Shown piece after piece: positions 1 to 5,472 of a stretch of 5,572 bases of DNA. The DNA comes from Pseudomonadota bacterium (lineage in GTDB: Bacteria; Myxococcota; Polyangia; GCA-2747355; JACKDQ01): positions 1 to 5,572 of the forward strand of contig JAUVBO010000262.1 of assembly GCA_030591195.1 (NCBI GenBank), written 5' to 3'. Position numbers and translations under genes: made by a program. The number at the start of each line of letters is the position of its first letter. The stretch's first letter is position 1. The notes beneath the pieces are model-generated. The model made no database searches, was not told the origin of the DNA, and was given only the letters and a program-made list of their open reading frames with translations.

Positions 1-540
1 AAGGTCGAGGGTATTGCCGAGTGCTACGATTGCACGGGCGCCGGCGACCAGGTCGAGTGCGCGGCGGCCGCCGCCTACGCCGACGCCATCGCCTCCTGTC
101 CCGGCTACCGCTTGCCGACCGAGGCCGAGTGGGAGTACGCCTATCGGGCGGGCACCCGCACGATGTACTACAACGGCGATCCCGTGGTTTGCAGCGGCAG
201 CGACGCCAAGGCCGAGGCCATCGGCTGGTACAACAAGAACTCTGGTGGCGGACCCAACCCGGTCAAGCTCAAGCAGGCCAACGCCTGGGGGCTCTACGAC
301 ATGGCGGGCAACGTGCAGGAGATCGTCCACGACGACTACCAGAAGGACCTCGGCAGCGGCGCGATCACCGACCCGGTGATCCCCAACGCCAACCCGACCA
401 GCCAGGGCGTGATCCGCGGCGGGAGTTATGCTCACGGCCCGGACGACATGCGCGCCGCGCACCGCAAGCCCCAGGGGCGCGGCAGCAAGGGAGCCGGGGT
501 GGGCTTCCGCTGCGTGATGAGCACCTCCGGGACGAACTAG
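1..540 (+). CDS. SUMF1/FGE-sulfatase-fold protein, 3' part only
   Basis: The frame is open from the first base to the TAG at 538-540, giving 179 visible residues, so the start lies left of the window. Hallmarks of the formylglycine-generating-enzyme-like fold (FGE-sulfatase family) are GYRLPTEAEWEYA near residues 35-47, AWGLYDMAGNVQE at 95-107, IRGGSY at 138-143 and the terminal GFRC at 168-171. A Cys cluster before the first motif (C8, C11, C20, C33) suggests disulfides and an exported protein. True FGE oxidises a sulfatase cysteine using two catalytic cysteines just after the GGSY segment; here that segment reads SYAHGPDDMRAAHR and has neither. The usual NVWEW is NVQEI. I infer that this is not a sulfatase-modifying oxidase but uses the fold for binding or another reaction. 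The next gene begins 8 nt downstream, so the two are probably cotranscribed. Family assignment is firm; function is unknown. Confidence 0.9.
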   Translation, partial: KVEGIAECYDCTGAGDQVECAAAAAYADAIASCPGYRLPTEAEWEYAYRAGTRTMYYNGDPVVCSGSDAKAEAIGWYNKNSGGGPNPVKLKQANAWGLYDMAGNVQEIVHDDYQKDLGSGAITDPVIPNANPTSQGVIRGGSYAHGPDDMRAAHRKPQGRGSKGAGVGFRCVMSTSGTN

Positions 541-548
541 CCAGGCGC

Positions 549-1730
549 GTGAGCCCGCTGGTCATCGGATCCTCCCACCCGGGACGCTCGAGCAGACGAC
601 GATGGCCCGAGCGGTCGATCGTTATCGTGCTGTCTGTTGCGATGGCGAGCTGCTCGGGGACGGTCAGTGAAGACTTTCCACCGGACAGCGATGCTGGACC
701 GAGCCCAGAAGCGTCGCTTCCGCTGCCGGATGCAGCCGAGCCCCAGTGCCGCGGCCCCGCGGATTGCGACGACGGCGATGATTGCACCAAGAACAGCTGC
801 GTTGACGGACGCTGCGAGCTCAGCGCAGAGCCCAAGGGAACCTCTTGCAGCAAGGGCGTCTGCAGTGGAGAGACCGGCGAGGGCTCTTGCGTCGCCTGTG
901 TCGACGCCGCGGAGTGCGGCGGGGCGACGCCGCGATGCCATCTGCCGCTGAATCAGTGCGTGACGGTGCCCCTGCGGGCGATGAGCTTCAACATCCGCGT
1001 GCCGAAGCCTGAGGATGGCGAAAACAGCTGGAGCAACCGCAAGGCGCTCGTAGCCAAGGTGATCTCCGATCACGATCCAGACGTCGTCGGCATGCAAGAG
1101 GTGCAAGCGAGTCAGCGCCAGGATCTGTTGGCGGCCTTGCCGTCGATGGCGGCCCATGCCGTCGTGGCGGATCAATGGGGCAACGAGAACGTCGTCCTCT
1201 ACCGTGCAGATCGCCTGACCCTCGTTGCCAAAGGCACCTACTGGCTGAGCCCGACGCCGGATGTCGAGCTGAGCCTTGGATGGGATGCGAAGTACCCTCG
1301 CAACTGTCTGTGGAACTACTTCGAGCGCAAGTCAGACGGGCTCGGCTTCTACGTCTACGCCACCCATTTCGATCACGAGGGAGTCACGGCCCGTCTCGAG
1401 AGCGCGAAGCTCCTCGCCCGCAAGATCGGTGATCGCCTGCACGACGATGCCCCCGTCGTGCTGGTCGGAGATCTGAACGCGAGCGAGACCAGCGCCCCGA
1501 TCAAGGCGCTGAAAAAGACACTGGCTGACACGTTTCGAGTGCTGCACCCGACGGTGACGGACGTTGGCACGTTCAACGGGTTCACCGGCGAGCGCACGGG
1601 TGCCAAGATCGACTACGTTCTCGTGTCTCCGACGACCATTACGGAACGAGCCGAGATCATCTACGACAACGTGGCCGGTCAGTACCCCTCGGACCACTAC
1701 CCCGTCTCTGCGCGCATCTCGTTCCGCTGA
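549..1730 (+). CDS. Lipoprotein with Cys-rich stalk and EEP (endonuclease/exonuclease/phosphatase) domain
   Basis: From GTG 549 this is 393 residues. The n-region is Arg-rich (RSSRRRWPER, residues 13-22), the h-region IVIVLSVAMA is residues 24-33, and a lipobox MASC puts the lipidated cysteine at 35, so it should be membrane-anchored outside the cytoplasm. Residues 36-66 are a Pro/Asp/Ser linker. Residues 67-137 hold 12 cysteines (67, 73, 79, 84, 89, 100, 105, 114, 117, 123, 130, 137), enough for six disulfides. Residues 144-393 form an EEP domain, most like the EEP-1 subgroup: MSFNIR (N148), MQEV (E184), THFDHEG (H273), GDLNAS (D308, N310), KIDYVLVS (D355) and SDHYPV (D382, H383). All expected metal and catalytic residues are present, so a metal-dependent phosphodiesterase or phosphatase is likely; the substrate could be nucleic acid, sugar phosphate or phospholipid. 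The frame is open far upstream, so the start rests on the signal peptide and the position after the previous stop; the ribosome binding site is weak. Confidence 0.9.
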   Translation: MSPLVIGSSHPGRSSRRRWPERSIVIVLSVAMASCSGTVSEDFPPDSDAGPSPEASLPLPDAAEPQCRGPADCDDGDDCTKNSCVDGRCELSAEPKGTSCSKGVCSGETGEGSCVACVDAAECGGATPRCHLPLNQCVTVPLRAMSFNIRVPKPEDGENSWSNRKALVAKVISDHDPDVVGMQEVQASQRQDLLAALPSMAAHAVVADQWGNENVVLYRADRLTLVAKGTYWLSPTPDVELSLGWDAKYPRNCLWNYFERKSDGLGFYVYATHFDHEGVTARLESAKLLARKIGDRLHDDAPVVLVGDLNASETSAPIKALKKTLADTFRVLHPTVTDVGTFNGFTGERTGAKIDYVLVSPTTITERAEIIYDNVAGQYPSDHYPVSARISFR

Positions 1731-1892
1731 GTCGCGGCGAGCTTCACCCCGACCAACGCTCACGGGACTGTGCATCCCCAGCGCCGGCTAGCTGCCGTCC
1801 AAGGCATGCGTCGTCTCCTCCGCTCGGCACGGGCACGCTCGCCGCGCCGCGGTACGTCGACGTGCACCATCACGCCATGCGAAGATATCGTG

Positions 1893-2637
1893 ATGCGTCT
1901 GGTGTTCGGCTCGCTGCTGGTGTTGCTGCTGCTGCTCGGCTGTGACGCGCTGTTTCCGTTCGCGGCGGCCGTCCCCGGCGACGCCGCGATCGATATCGCG
2001 GCCGACAGCGCTCGCGCCGATGGTCCGGGTGATGCGGCGGCCGGTGATCGCGTGACCGTCGACGCGCCCGCGGCCGACGGCACCGTCGATGCGAGCGTGG
2101 CCGACAGCACCATCGACGCGCCCGCGGCCGACAGCACCGTCGACGCGAGCGTGGACGGACCGTCGACCGGTCCTTGCGCCGCCGGGACCCAGGCCGTGAG
2201 CATCACCGGCTGGAGCCAGATGGTCGTCTGCGAAGCGGCGGTCGCCGTCGACCAGTGCGCGGCGGCAGAGCCTCTGCGGAAGCTGGAGTCTCTGCACGGC
2301 CTCCAACTACATCGACCGCGGTGGCGCCCTGCTCGGCTCAGCGACCAGCGCCTGGCTGCAGGCGTGCGTCCGCGAGGCCGCCGCCTCCAAGTCCTCGAAT
2401 CCGAGCGACGCGATCTGCTCCGGCGGCTGTGTCTACCTGCAGGGCGTCGCGGTCGAGGCCGCCTGGGCCTGCACGGGAGACGGGTCCGTGCTGGCGGTGG
2501 CCAACGGCGCCAATGTCGGCGTGGTCACCGACCCGAGCTGCCAGCGGATCGGGCGCGACCACAGCGCCAACGCCGGATTCTGGCAGATCCGTTCGACCTC
2601 CCAGTCGACCGTCGCCGCGGTCTGCTGCGAGCCCTGA
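1893..2637 (+). pseudogene. Lipoprotein with acidic repeats and Cys-rich domain, interrupted by a frameshift
   Basis: ATG 1893 opens MRLVFGSLLVLLLLLGC, a clear lipoprotein signal with the lipidated cysteine at residue 17; a weak GAAG lies 8 nt upstream. Residues 18-94 are an Asp/Ala-rich linker that includes four 9-residue repeats. From C95 a Cys-rich domain begins (GWSQMVVCEAAVAVDQCAAAE). At about 2271 the reading changes from frame 3 to frame 1: GAG at 2268-2270, an apparently extra C at 2271, then CTCTGCGGA continuing as LCGSWSLCTASNYIDRGG and on to AVCCEP and TGA 2635-2637. Without the shift, the frame turns into an Arg/Leu-rich stretch ending at 2672. Joined, the protein is 247 residues with 12 cysteines after the linker, so an exported disulfide-bonded protein is likely. 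I do not recognise the domain. The break may be a real mutation or a sequencing or assembly error; high GC3 and sensible sequence on both sides argue that any decay is recent. Asp at the +2 position marks inner-membrane retention in E. coli, but that rule is untested here. Confidence 0.75.
2061..2168 (+). repeat. Four 27-nt tandem repeats in the lipoprotein linker
   Basis: The segment encodes DAPAADGTV, DASVADSTI, DAPAADSTV and DASVDGPST in a row. The DNA is best described as a 54-nt unit (starting at 2061 and 2115) repeated twice with few changes, each unit made of two diverged 27-nt halves. It lies in frame in the acidic spacer between the lipidated cysteine and the Cys-rich domain, so changes in copy number would change spacer length without breaking the frame. 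Confidence 0.85.
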
Positions 2638-2806
2638 GTCGTGACCTCGGGGCACGCGCCGCCGCAGCGTGATTCGAGCGAGTGGACGGCAGTGGTCTGA
2701 GGTATGACCCAACGTTGTGGACGGCCAGCATGAGAAAGGCGGCGTATCCTTCCGCGTGAGAATCTCCACCAGCGGGGAACGTATCAGAAAGTAAGGGATA
2801 GACAGA

Positions 2807-2891
2807 CGGAGGAGGAGGGATTCGAACCCCCGGTGAGTTGCCCCACAACGGTTTTCAAGACCGCCGCCTTCGACCTCTCGGCCACTCCTCC
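2807..2891 (-). tRNA. tRNA-Ser, anticodon UGA
   Basis: Read on the minus strand, the acceptor halves GGAGGAG (2891-2885) and CTCCTCC (2814-2808) pair perfectly, and the discriminator base is G at 2807, as in serine tRNAs. The anticodon loop is CTTGAAA with anticodon TGA at 2857-2855, closed by a five-pair stem (GCGGT with ACCGT). The T loop is TTCGAAT, closed by five pairs including one G-U. A long variable arm (GTGGG/CTCAC around GCAA) is the class II feature of tRNA-Ser. It should read UCA and related serine codons. CCA is not encoded. The length of 85 nt is normal for this class. I see no clear terminator beyond the 3' end. Confidence 0.96.
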
Positions 2892-2961
2892 GGACCTTGC
2901 CGCCGCCGGGCCCCGCTCCCTGGGTAGGACCGCCGACAACCCTCCGACAACAAGTGAGATC

Positions 2962-2990
2962 TACATAGCTGGCGCCGCGAGGTTCGTCAA
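2962..2990 (-). promoter_or_regulatory. Putative sigma70 promoter for tRNA-Ser
   Basis: On the minus strand TTGACG (2990-2985) is followed after exactly 17 nt by TATGTA (2967-2962). The -35 box matches the consensus at five of six positions; the -10 is weaker at three of six. Transcription would begin near 2955, leaving a leader of about 65 nt before the tRNA. The leader start contains an 8-bp direct repeat, CCGACAAC on the plus strand, at 2933-2940 and 2944-2951. Confidence 0.6.
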
Positions 2991-3048
2991 TCCGTGAAGG
3001 TGGCTCACATCGGGTGCGATGCCGAGCATTTGCGTTTTCTTGCGGACA

Positions 3049-3474
3049 CTAGCCCGCCAGTCCGCCCAGTTCCCGCACGATGGTCGGGCGACGCGCCAAC
3101 ACTCGGTCGAGCCATCGCTTTGCGCTGCAGTTGTCGAAAGTCAGCGTCTCGGCGCTGATCCGCAAGCTCTCGGGCGTCAGGCGCGGGTCGAGCGTGAACC
3201 GGCCGCCGAACAGGGTGGCGAGTGCGTTGCCCAGGGGGCTGGCGGACTCGATCACGCACCCTTCGCGCTGTCCTGGTGCGACGTAGACCGAGCAGGGTAG
3301 CCGGCGGTCGAACGCGAGCTCCCGCTGGTCGCGAAGCGCGCTTGTCTTCCGTCTCGTCCGCCCTCGCAAGGGGCTCAGTCGCAGACGAAAGCGGCGCGGC
3401 CCACGCCGGGCTCGAAGTCCAGGCGATCCTCCACCCACTCGGGGACGTGCCACCAATGGACAACGAACAGGCAT
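3049..3474 (-). CDS. Hypothetical protein, possibly a degraded remnant
   Basis: ATG 3474 to TAG 3049-3051 gives 141 residues. Only the last 95 or so look like a genuine protein with strong GC3: RDQRELAFDRRLPCSVYV, then EGCVIESASPLGNALATLF, GGRFTLDPRLTPESLRI and RRPTIVRELGGLAG at the end. The first 45 residues in this frame are Arg/Gly/Pro-rich and resemble out-of-frame reading. A shorter start is possible at TTG 3369 (106 residues) or CTG 3378, the latter overlapping a TGA of another minus frame at 3377-3375. No Shine-Dalgarno sequence is evident for any of these. The RRLPCSVYV and SASPLGNALATL patterns loosely recall PilZ domains, but the signature residues are not intact, so I do not assign the family. 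The 5' part probably lies in other frames (see the adjacent entry), which suggests a broken gene. Confidence 0.45.
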   Translation of the reverse strand: MPVRCPLVARPRVGGGSPGLRARRGPRRFRLRLSPLRGRTRRKTSALRDQRELAFDRRLPCSVYVAPGQREGCVIESASPLGNALATLFGGRFTLDPRLTPESLRISAETLTFDNCSAKRWLDRVLARRPTIVRELGGLAG

Positions 3475-3524
3475 ACTATCGAGGTCAGGCGCCGGCGAAG
3501 GCGGCCTGACTGACGCCGTGGGCT
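3375..3524 (-). pseudogene. Coding-like segment in a different minus frame, no start codon
   Basis: Between a TGA at 3527-3525 and a TGA at 3377-3375 this frame encodes 49 residues. The later part, CLFVVHWWHVPEWVEDRLD then FEPGVGRAAFVCD, uses G or C at nearly all third positions and is rich in Trp and Val, as expected of real coding sequence. There is no ATG, GTG or TTG early in the frame. Its end overlaps the start of the hypothetical protein that continues to 3049. The simplest reading is the upstream part of the same decayed gene, separated by one or more indels near 3340-3380. A third minus frame there reads TEPLARADETEDKRA and could be the bridge. Alternatively it could be a separate gene coupled through a CTGA overlap. 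Confidence 0.35.
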
Positions 3525-3536
3525 TCAGCGCCGGGC

Positions 3537-3697
3537 AAGCTTTCCGGGGAACTCGAGGCGATTCACGAGACTGAGCCGGTGAGGCTGGTTCGCGAGCGCG
3601 GCAAGTCCCTGGGTGAAGCCGCGACGAATATCGGGAAGCGCGGACTTCGCTGCAGAAATGGTCGCAACAGGGTGCCGCGGCAGAGGAGGGGATCGAC
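3537..3697 (+). mobile_element. IS3-family OrfA transposase remnant, frameshifted
   Basis: Frame 3 reads PVRLVRERGKSLGEAATNIG (3576-3635), matching the helix-turn-helix start of IS3-type OrfA proteins (EAVRLVRERGKSLGEVARDLG). A one-base deletion close to 3636 moves the match to frame 2, where ARTSLQKWSQQGAAAEEGID (3638-3697) continues the colinear consensus that ends in SSLRRWVRQ. Allowing for the deletion, the spacing from LG to the KW dipeptide fits the family. The amino end (KLSGELEAI at 3537-3563) is more diverged. Only about 54 codons remain of roughly 90-100; the leucine-zipper part of OrfA, all of OrfB and the terminal inverted repeats are not found. The fragment ends one base before the next gene's ATG and carries that gene's ribosome binding site. 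Confidence 0.6.
3684..3691 (+). promoter_or_regulatory. Strong Shine-Dalgarno site, AGGAGGGG
   Basis: The AGGAGG core at 3684-3689 is 9 nt from ATG 3699. It is the best ribosome binding site in the window and decides the start of the zinc-finger membrane protein over upstream in-frame codons such as GTG 3579. It coincides with Glu-Glu-Gly codons of the transposase remnant. Confidence 0.8.
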
Positions 3698-3698
3698 C

Positions 3699-4361
3699 AT
3701 GAACTCCCAGGACACGACGGAGTGCATCGTCTGTAGCGCGGCGGCCTCATCTCAATGCGTACGCTGCGGTCGGCCACTTTGCGCCATACACGCACCAGCT
3801 GACGACAAGCGTTGCGCCCCATGTGAGGCACAGTTCCAGCAGAGCTTGTTTCCAGTGCTGGTGGCGTTCATCGTGCTCAGCGGCGCCGCGATTATCGCGG
3901 CGGACCAATCCTGGCCCGGGAACCTGCTCTTGATCTTCGTCGGTGTGACAGCGATTGCCTGCCCCCCTTCGTATCTGTTTCGGGTTCGTCGCCGAAGACG
4001 TTTCCTCAGCGAACGTGGCGCGGTCGCCGACCATGCGAGAACGCCGCCAGGAGCTTCGGGCTCGTCTGCCAGGGCGGTGAAGATCCTCACCGGGTTCGCC
4101 ACTCTCTGCCTTCCAGCCCTCGCCCTGCTTCGCGGGATCGACCGGATGCTCGACACGAGCTGGTTCAGGCCGGGCGATGGACCGCTGGGCGGGATCGCGG
4201 TGTTCTTGATCATCGCCTATTTGGTCGGCACGCCGATCGCAGGCGCGGTCGCACTGGCGCTCAACCGGCGGGCTGCCCTACGGTTCGTGAACGTGATCAA
4301 CGTGATCGCCATCGGGGCTTGGCTCTTGGCTTTAGGGCTGGCGGCGGCTCGGAGCTGTTGA
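3699..4361 (+). CDS. B-box-like zinc-finger membrane protein
   Basis: The product has 220 residues. The N-terminus has eight likely zinc ligands, C9-x2-C12-x7-C20-x2-C23-x4-C28-x2-H31-x7-C39-x2-C42, including the CVRCGRPLC core. The pattern resembles the B-box-like zinc modules found at the start of bacterial membrane proteins and would bind two zinc ions. Probable membrane segments follow at about 50-68, 74-93, 129-147, 163-188 and 196-217, with a basic run RRRRR at 97-101 and a soluble loop at 103-127. The zinc module is probably cytosolic, held at the inner membrane, where such modules mediate protein contacts. The start is chosen from the strong Shine-Dalgarno site; the same frame stays open back into the transposase remnant and could mislead a start prediction. 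Third codon positions look less GC-biased than in the lipoprotein genes, which may mean acquisition from elsewhere. The gene stands alone, converging on the glycosyltransferase operon. No function can be assigned. Confidence 0.85.
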   Translation: MNSQDTTECIVCSAAASSQCVRCGRPLCAIHAPADDKRCAPCEAQFQQSLFPVLVAFIVLSGAAIIAADQSWPGNLLLIFVGVTAIACPPSYLFRVRRRRRFLSERGAVADHARTPPGASGSSARAVKILTGFATLCLPALALLRGIDRMLDTSWFRPGDGPLGGIAVFLIIAYLVGTPIAGAVALALNRRAALRFVNVINVIAIGAWLLALGLAAARSC

Positions 4362-4394
4362 GCTGGCGGCGATCCGTAGGGCATCCCGGAGAGG

Positions 4395-4414
4395 CTGCCG
4401 GACAGCGATGGCAG
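4395..4414. other. Weak inverted repeat between convergent genes
   Basis: CTGCC (4395-4399) pairs with GGCAG (4410-4414) around a 10-nt loop in the 58-nt gap between two convergent stop codons. There is no T tract, so it is a poor candidate for an intrinsic terminator, though the position suits one. Termination here may rely on Rho or on collision of convergent transcription. Confidence 0.2.
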
Positions 4415-4419
4415 GTGGG

Positions 4420-5472
4420 TCATTTGCCGAGAGCTCTCCGCAAGACCACCTCGACCCTCCTGCGGTAGTAGCTGATGACCTGCAGGTCAGGACGCCACGA
4501 TGTCGGTCGCCAGCCTGCCCAGGCGGTCTGGTCGAGATAGTGAAAATAGCGATCCCTTCGCGGGTGCCTGCAGCGTCGGTTCCACGGCTTGCTCGGTCCG
4601 CAAAAATGCAAGATCCGCGCATCCGCCAGCAGGTCTTGGTGGCCTTGTCTGCTCAGCAGGGAGTACCTCCTGGCGATACGCATGTCTGGCAGGACGTTCC
4701 AGCGCAGGTCGAGTCGCCGCCACTGATCGCCAAACACCGCGTTCATCGCGTCTTGGTCGCAGAGCTGCACGTCCCGATGGTGGTCCTCGAGCCACTCGAC
4801 CAGGCTGTCGCGGACGTTCTCCTCTCGCCACCTGGCAGCGTTGATGACCAGGACCCCGCTATTGAAGAGAGGATCTTCCGCTCGGCGCCCCAACGCTCGC
4901 CAGCTTCTGAGCCCGAAAGGCGAGCTGACGCGGGGATTGATCAAGTCCTGAACAGCGAGCACATAGGCGTCTCCAAGATCGGCATCCCAGATCTCGGCGA
5001 TGTCCGCTTCGACGATGACATCGCAGTCGAGATAGATGATCCGAGGGTGTTCGGGGCCTACCAGCTCGGGGAGGAACATCTTGAAGTAGCAGGCCCTACC
5101 GACGTAGCCGCCCGGCAGCGACTTCATCAGCTCGAAATGCGGGCCTGCTGGCTCTAGCCACCTGAGCGTCACCTGGCCGCCCTCTGCCAACTGCGAGATC
5201 CTGGCCTTCGCTGTCGCCGAGAGACCCCCGTCAACAACGAAGACGGTCAGCGCTCGTTCGATGCCACGGTTCGCGATCAAAGAAGCAAGGGCGGCGGCGA
5301 GGGGCATTGCGTAGTGTCTGTCGGCGACAAACGCCACCACGGGGGCGCTTCGACCTTCGAGCTCGCCACCCGCGATCGTCTGCCCGGGCGACGCCCTCGC
5401 AGCGGAGAGCCCCGGTGGATCATGGGACACTCCAGCACTTCGAGCCGTGGGGCGTCCGCGCGGAGCGCTCAT
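4420..5472 (-). CDS. Glycosyltransferase family 8 protein
   Basis: The 350-residue product has the GT8 landmarks in order: an N-terminal nucleotide-binding strand with VVAFVADRHYAMPLAAALAS (44-63), VFVVDGGLS (77-85), the metal-binding DxD in IIYLDCDVIV (D149, D151), FNSGVLVINAARW (203-215), CDQDAMNAVF (238-247), LRWNVLP (256-262) and the C-terminal metal and diphosphate motif ILHFCGPSKPW (287-297; H289, K295, W297). This is a retaining, Mn-dependent GT-A enzyme that transfers a sugar (glucose or galactose in most relatives) from a UDP-sugar, typically onto lipopolysaccharide or other surface glycan. The C-terminus is basic (YYRRRVEVVLRR). The first 43 residues are Pro/Ala/Arg-rich and outside the conserved fold, so GTG 5430 is an alternative start; neither has a clear Shine-Dalgarno site. 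ATG 5472 shares ATGA with the preceding gene's stop, implying translational coupling. Length is normal for the family, and no motif is missing. Confidence 0.93.
   Translation of the reverse strand: MSAPRGRPTARSAGVSHDPPGLSAARASPGQTIAGGELEGRSAPVVAFVADRHYAMPLAAALASLIANRGIERALTVFVVDGGLSATAKARISQLAEGGQVTLRWLEPAGPHFELMKSLPGGYVGRACYFKMFLPELVGPEHPRIIYLDCDVIVEADIAEIWDADLGDAYVLAVQDLINPRVSSPFGLRSWRALGRRAEDPLFNSGVLVINAARWREENVRDSLVEWLEDHHRDVQLCDQDAMNAVFGDQWRRLDLRWNVLPDMRIARRYSLLSRQGHQDLLADARILHFCGPSKPWNRRCRHPRRDRYFHYLDQTAWAGWRPTSWRPDLQVISYYRRRVEVVLRRALGK

Noticed and set aside
365..1175. Overlapping minus-strand open frames across the SUMF1 and EEP genes
   Set aside because: They are Arg/Ala/Ser-rich shadows of two well supported plus-strand genes, favoured by high GC.
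1731..1892. Search for a terminator or promoter between the two lipoprotein genes
   Set aside because: Only a four-pair hairpin near 1786-1798 was seen, with no T tract or clear promoter boxes; not enough to call a feature.
1760..2306. Minus-strand frames with Gly/Val/Asp repeats
   Set aside because: The repeats are the reverse complement of the lipoprotein linker repeats; no signal or domain is seen.
2682..2724. 9-nt direct repeat GTGGACGGC (2682 and 2716)
   Set aside because: It is short and GC-rich, in an intergenic stretch without other structure; chance is likely.
2525..2848. Minus-strand frame starting inside the tRNA
   Set aside because: Its first residues are a translation of the tRNA itself, and the rest is low-complexity Arg-rich sequence.
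3456..3509. Short plus-strand frame of 17 codons, MDNEQAYYRGQAPAKAA
   Set aside because: It is plausible in composition but very short, without a ribosome binding site, and opposite a better coding signal on the minus strand.
2807..3697. tRNA-anchored integrated element with att repeats
   Set aside because: No copy of the tRNA 3' end was found elsewhere in the window and there is no integrase. The IS remnant lies on the 5' side of the tRNA, not the 3' side normally used.
3579..4361. Longer zinc-finger protein starting at GTG 3579
   Set aside because: The extra 40 codons are IS3 OrfA sequence in chance continuity of frame; the strong ribosome binding site points to ATG 3699.
4408..5157. Long plus-strand open frame (249 codons) opposite the glycosyltransferase
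   Set aside because: It is the in-phase antisense shadow of a clear GT8 gene and has no recognisable motif.
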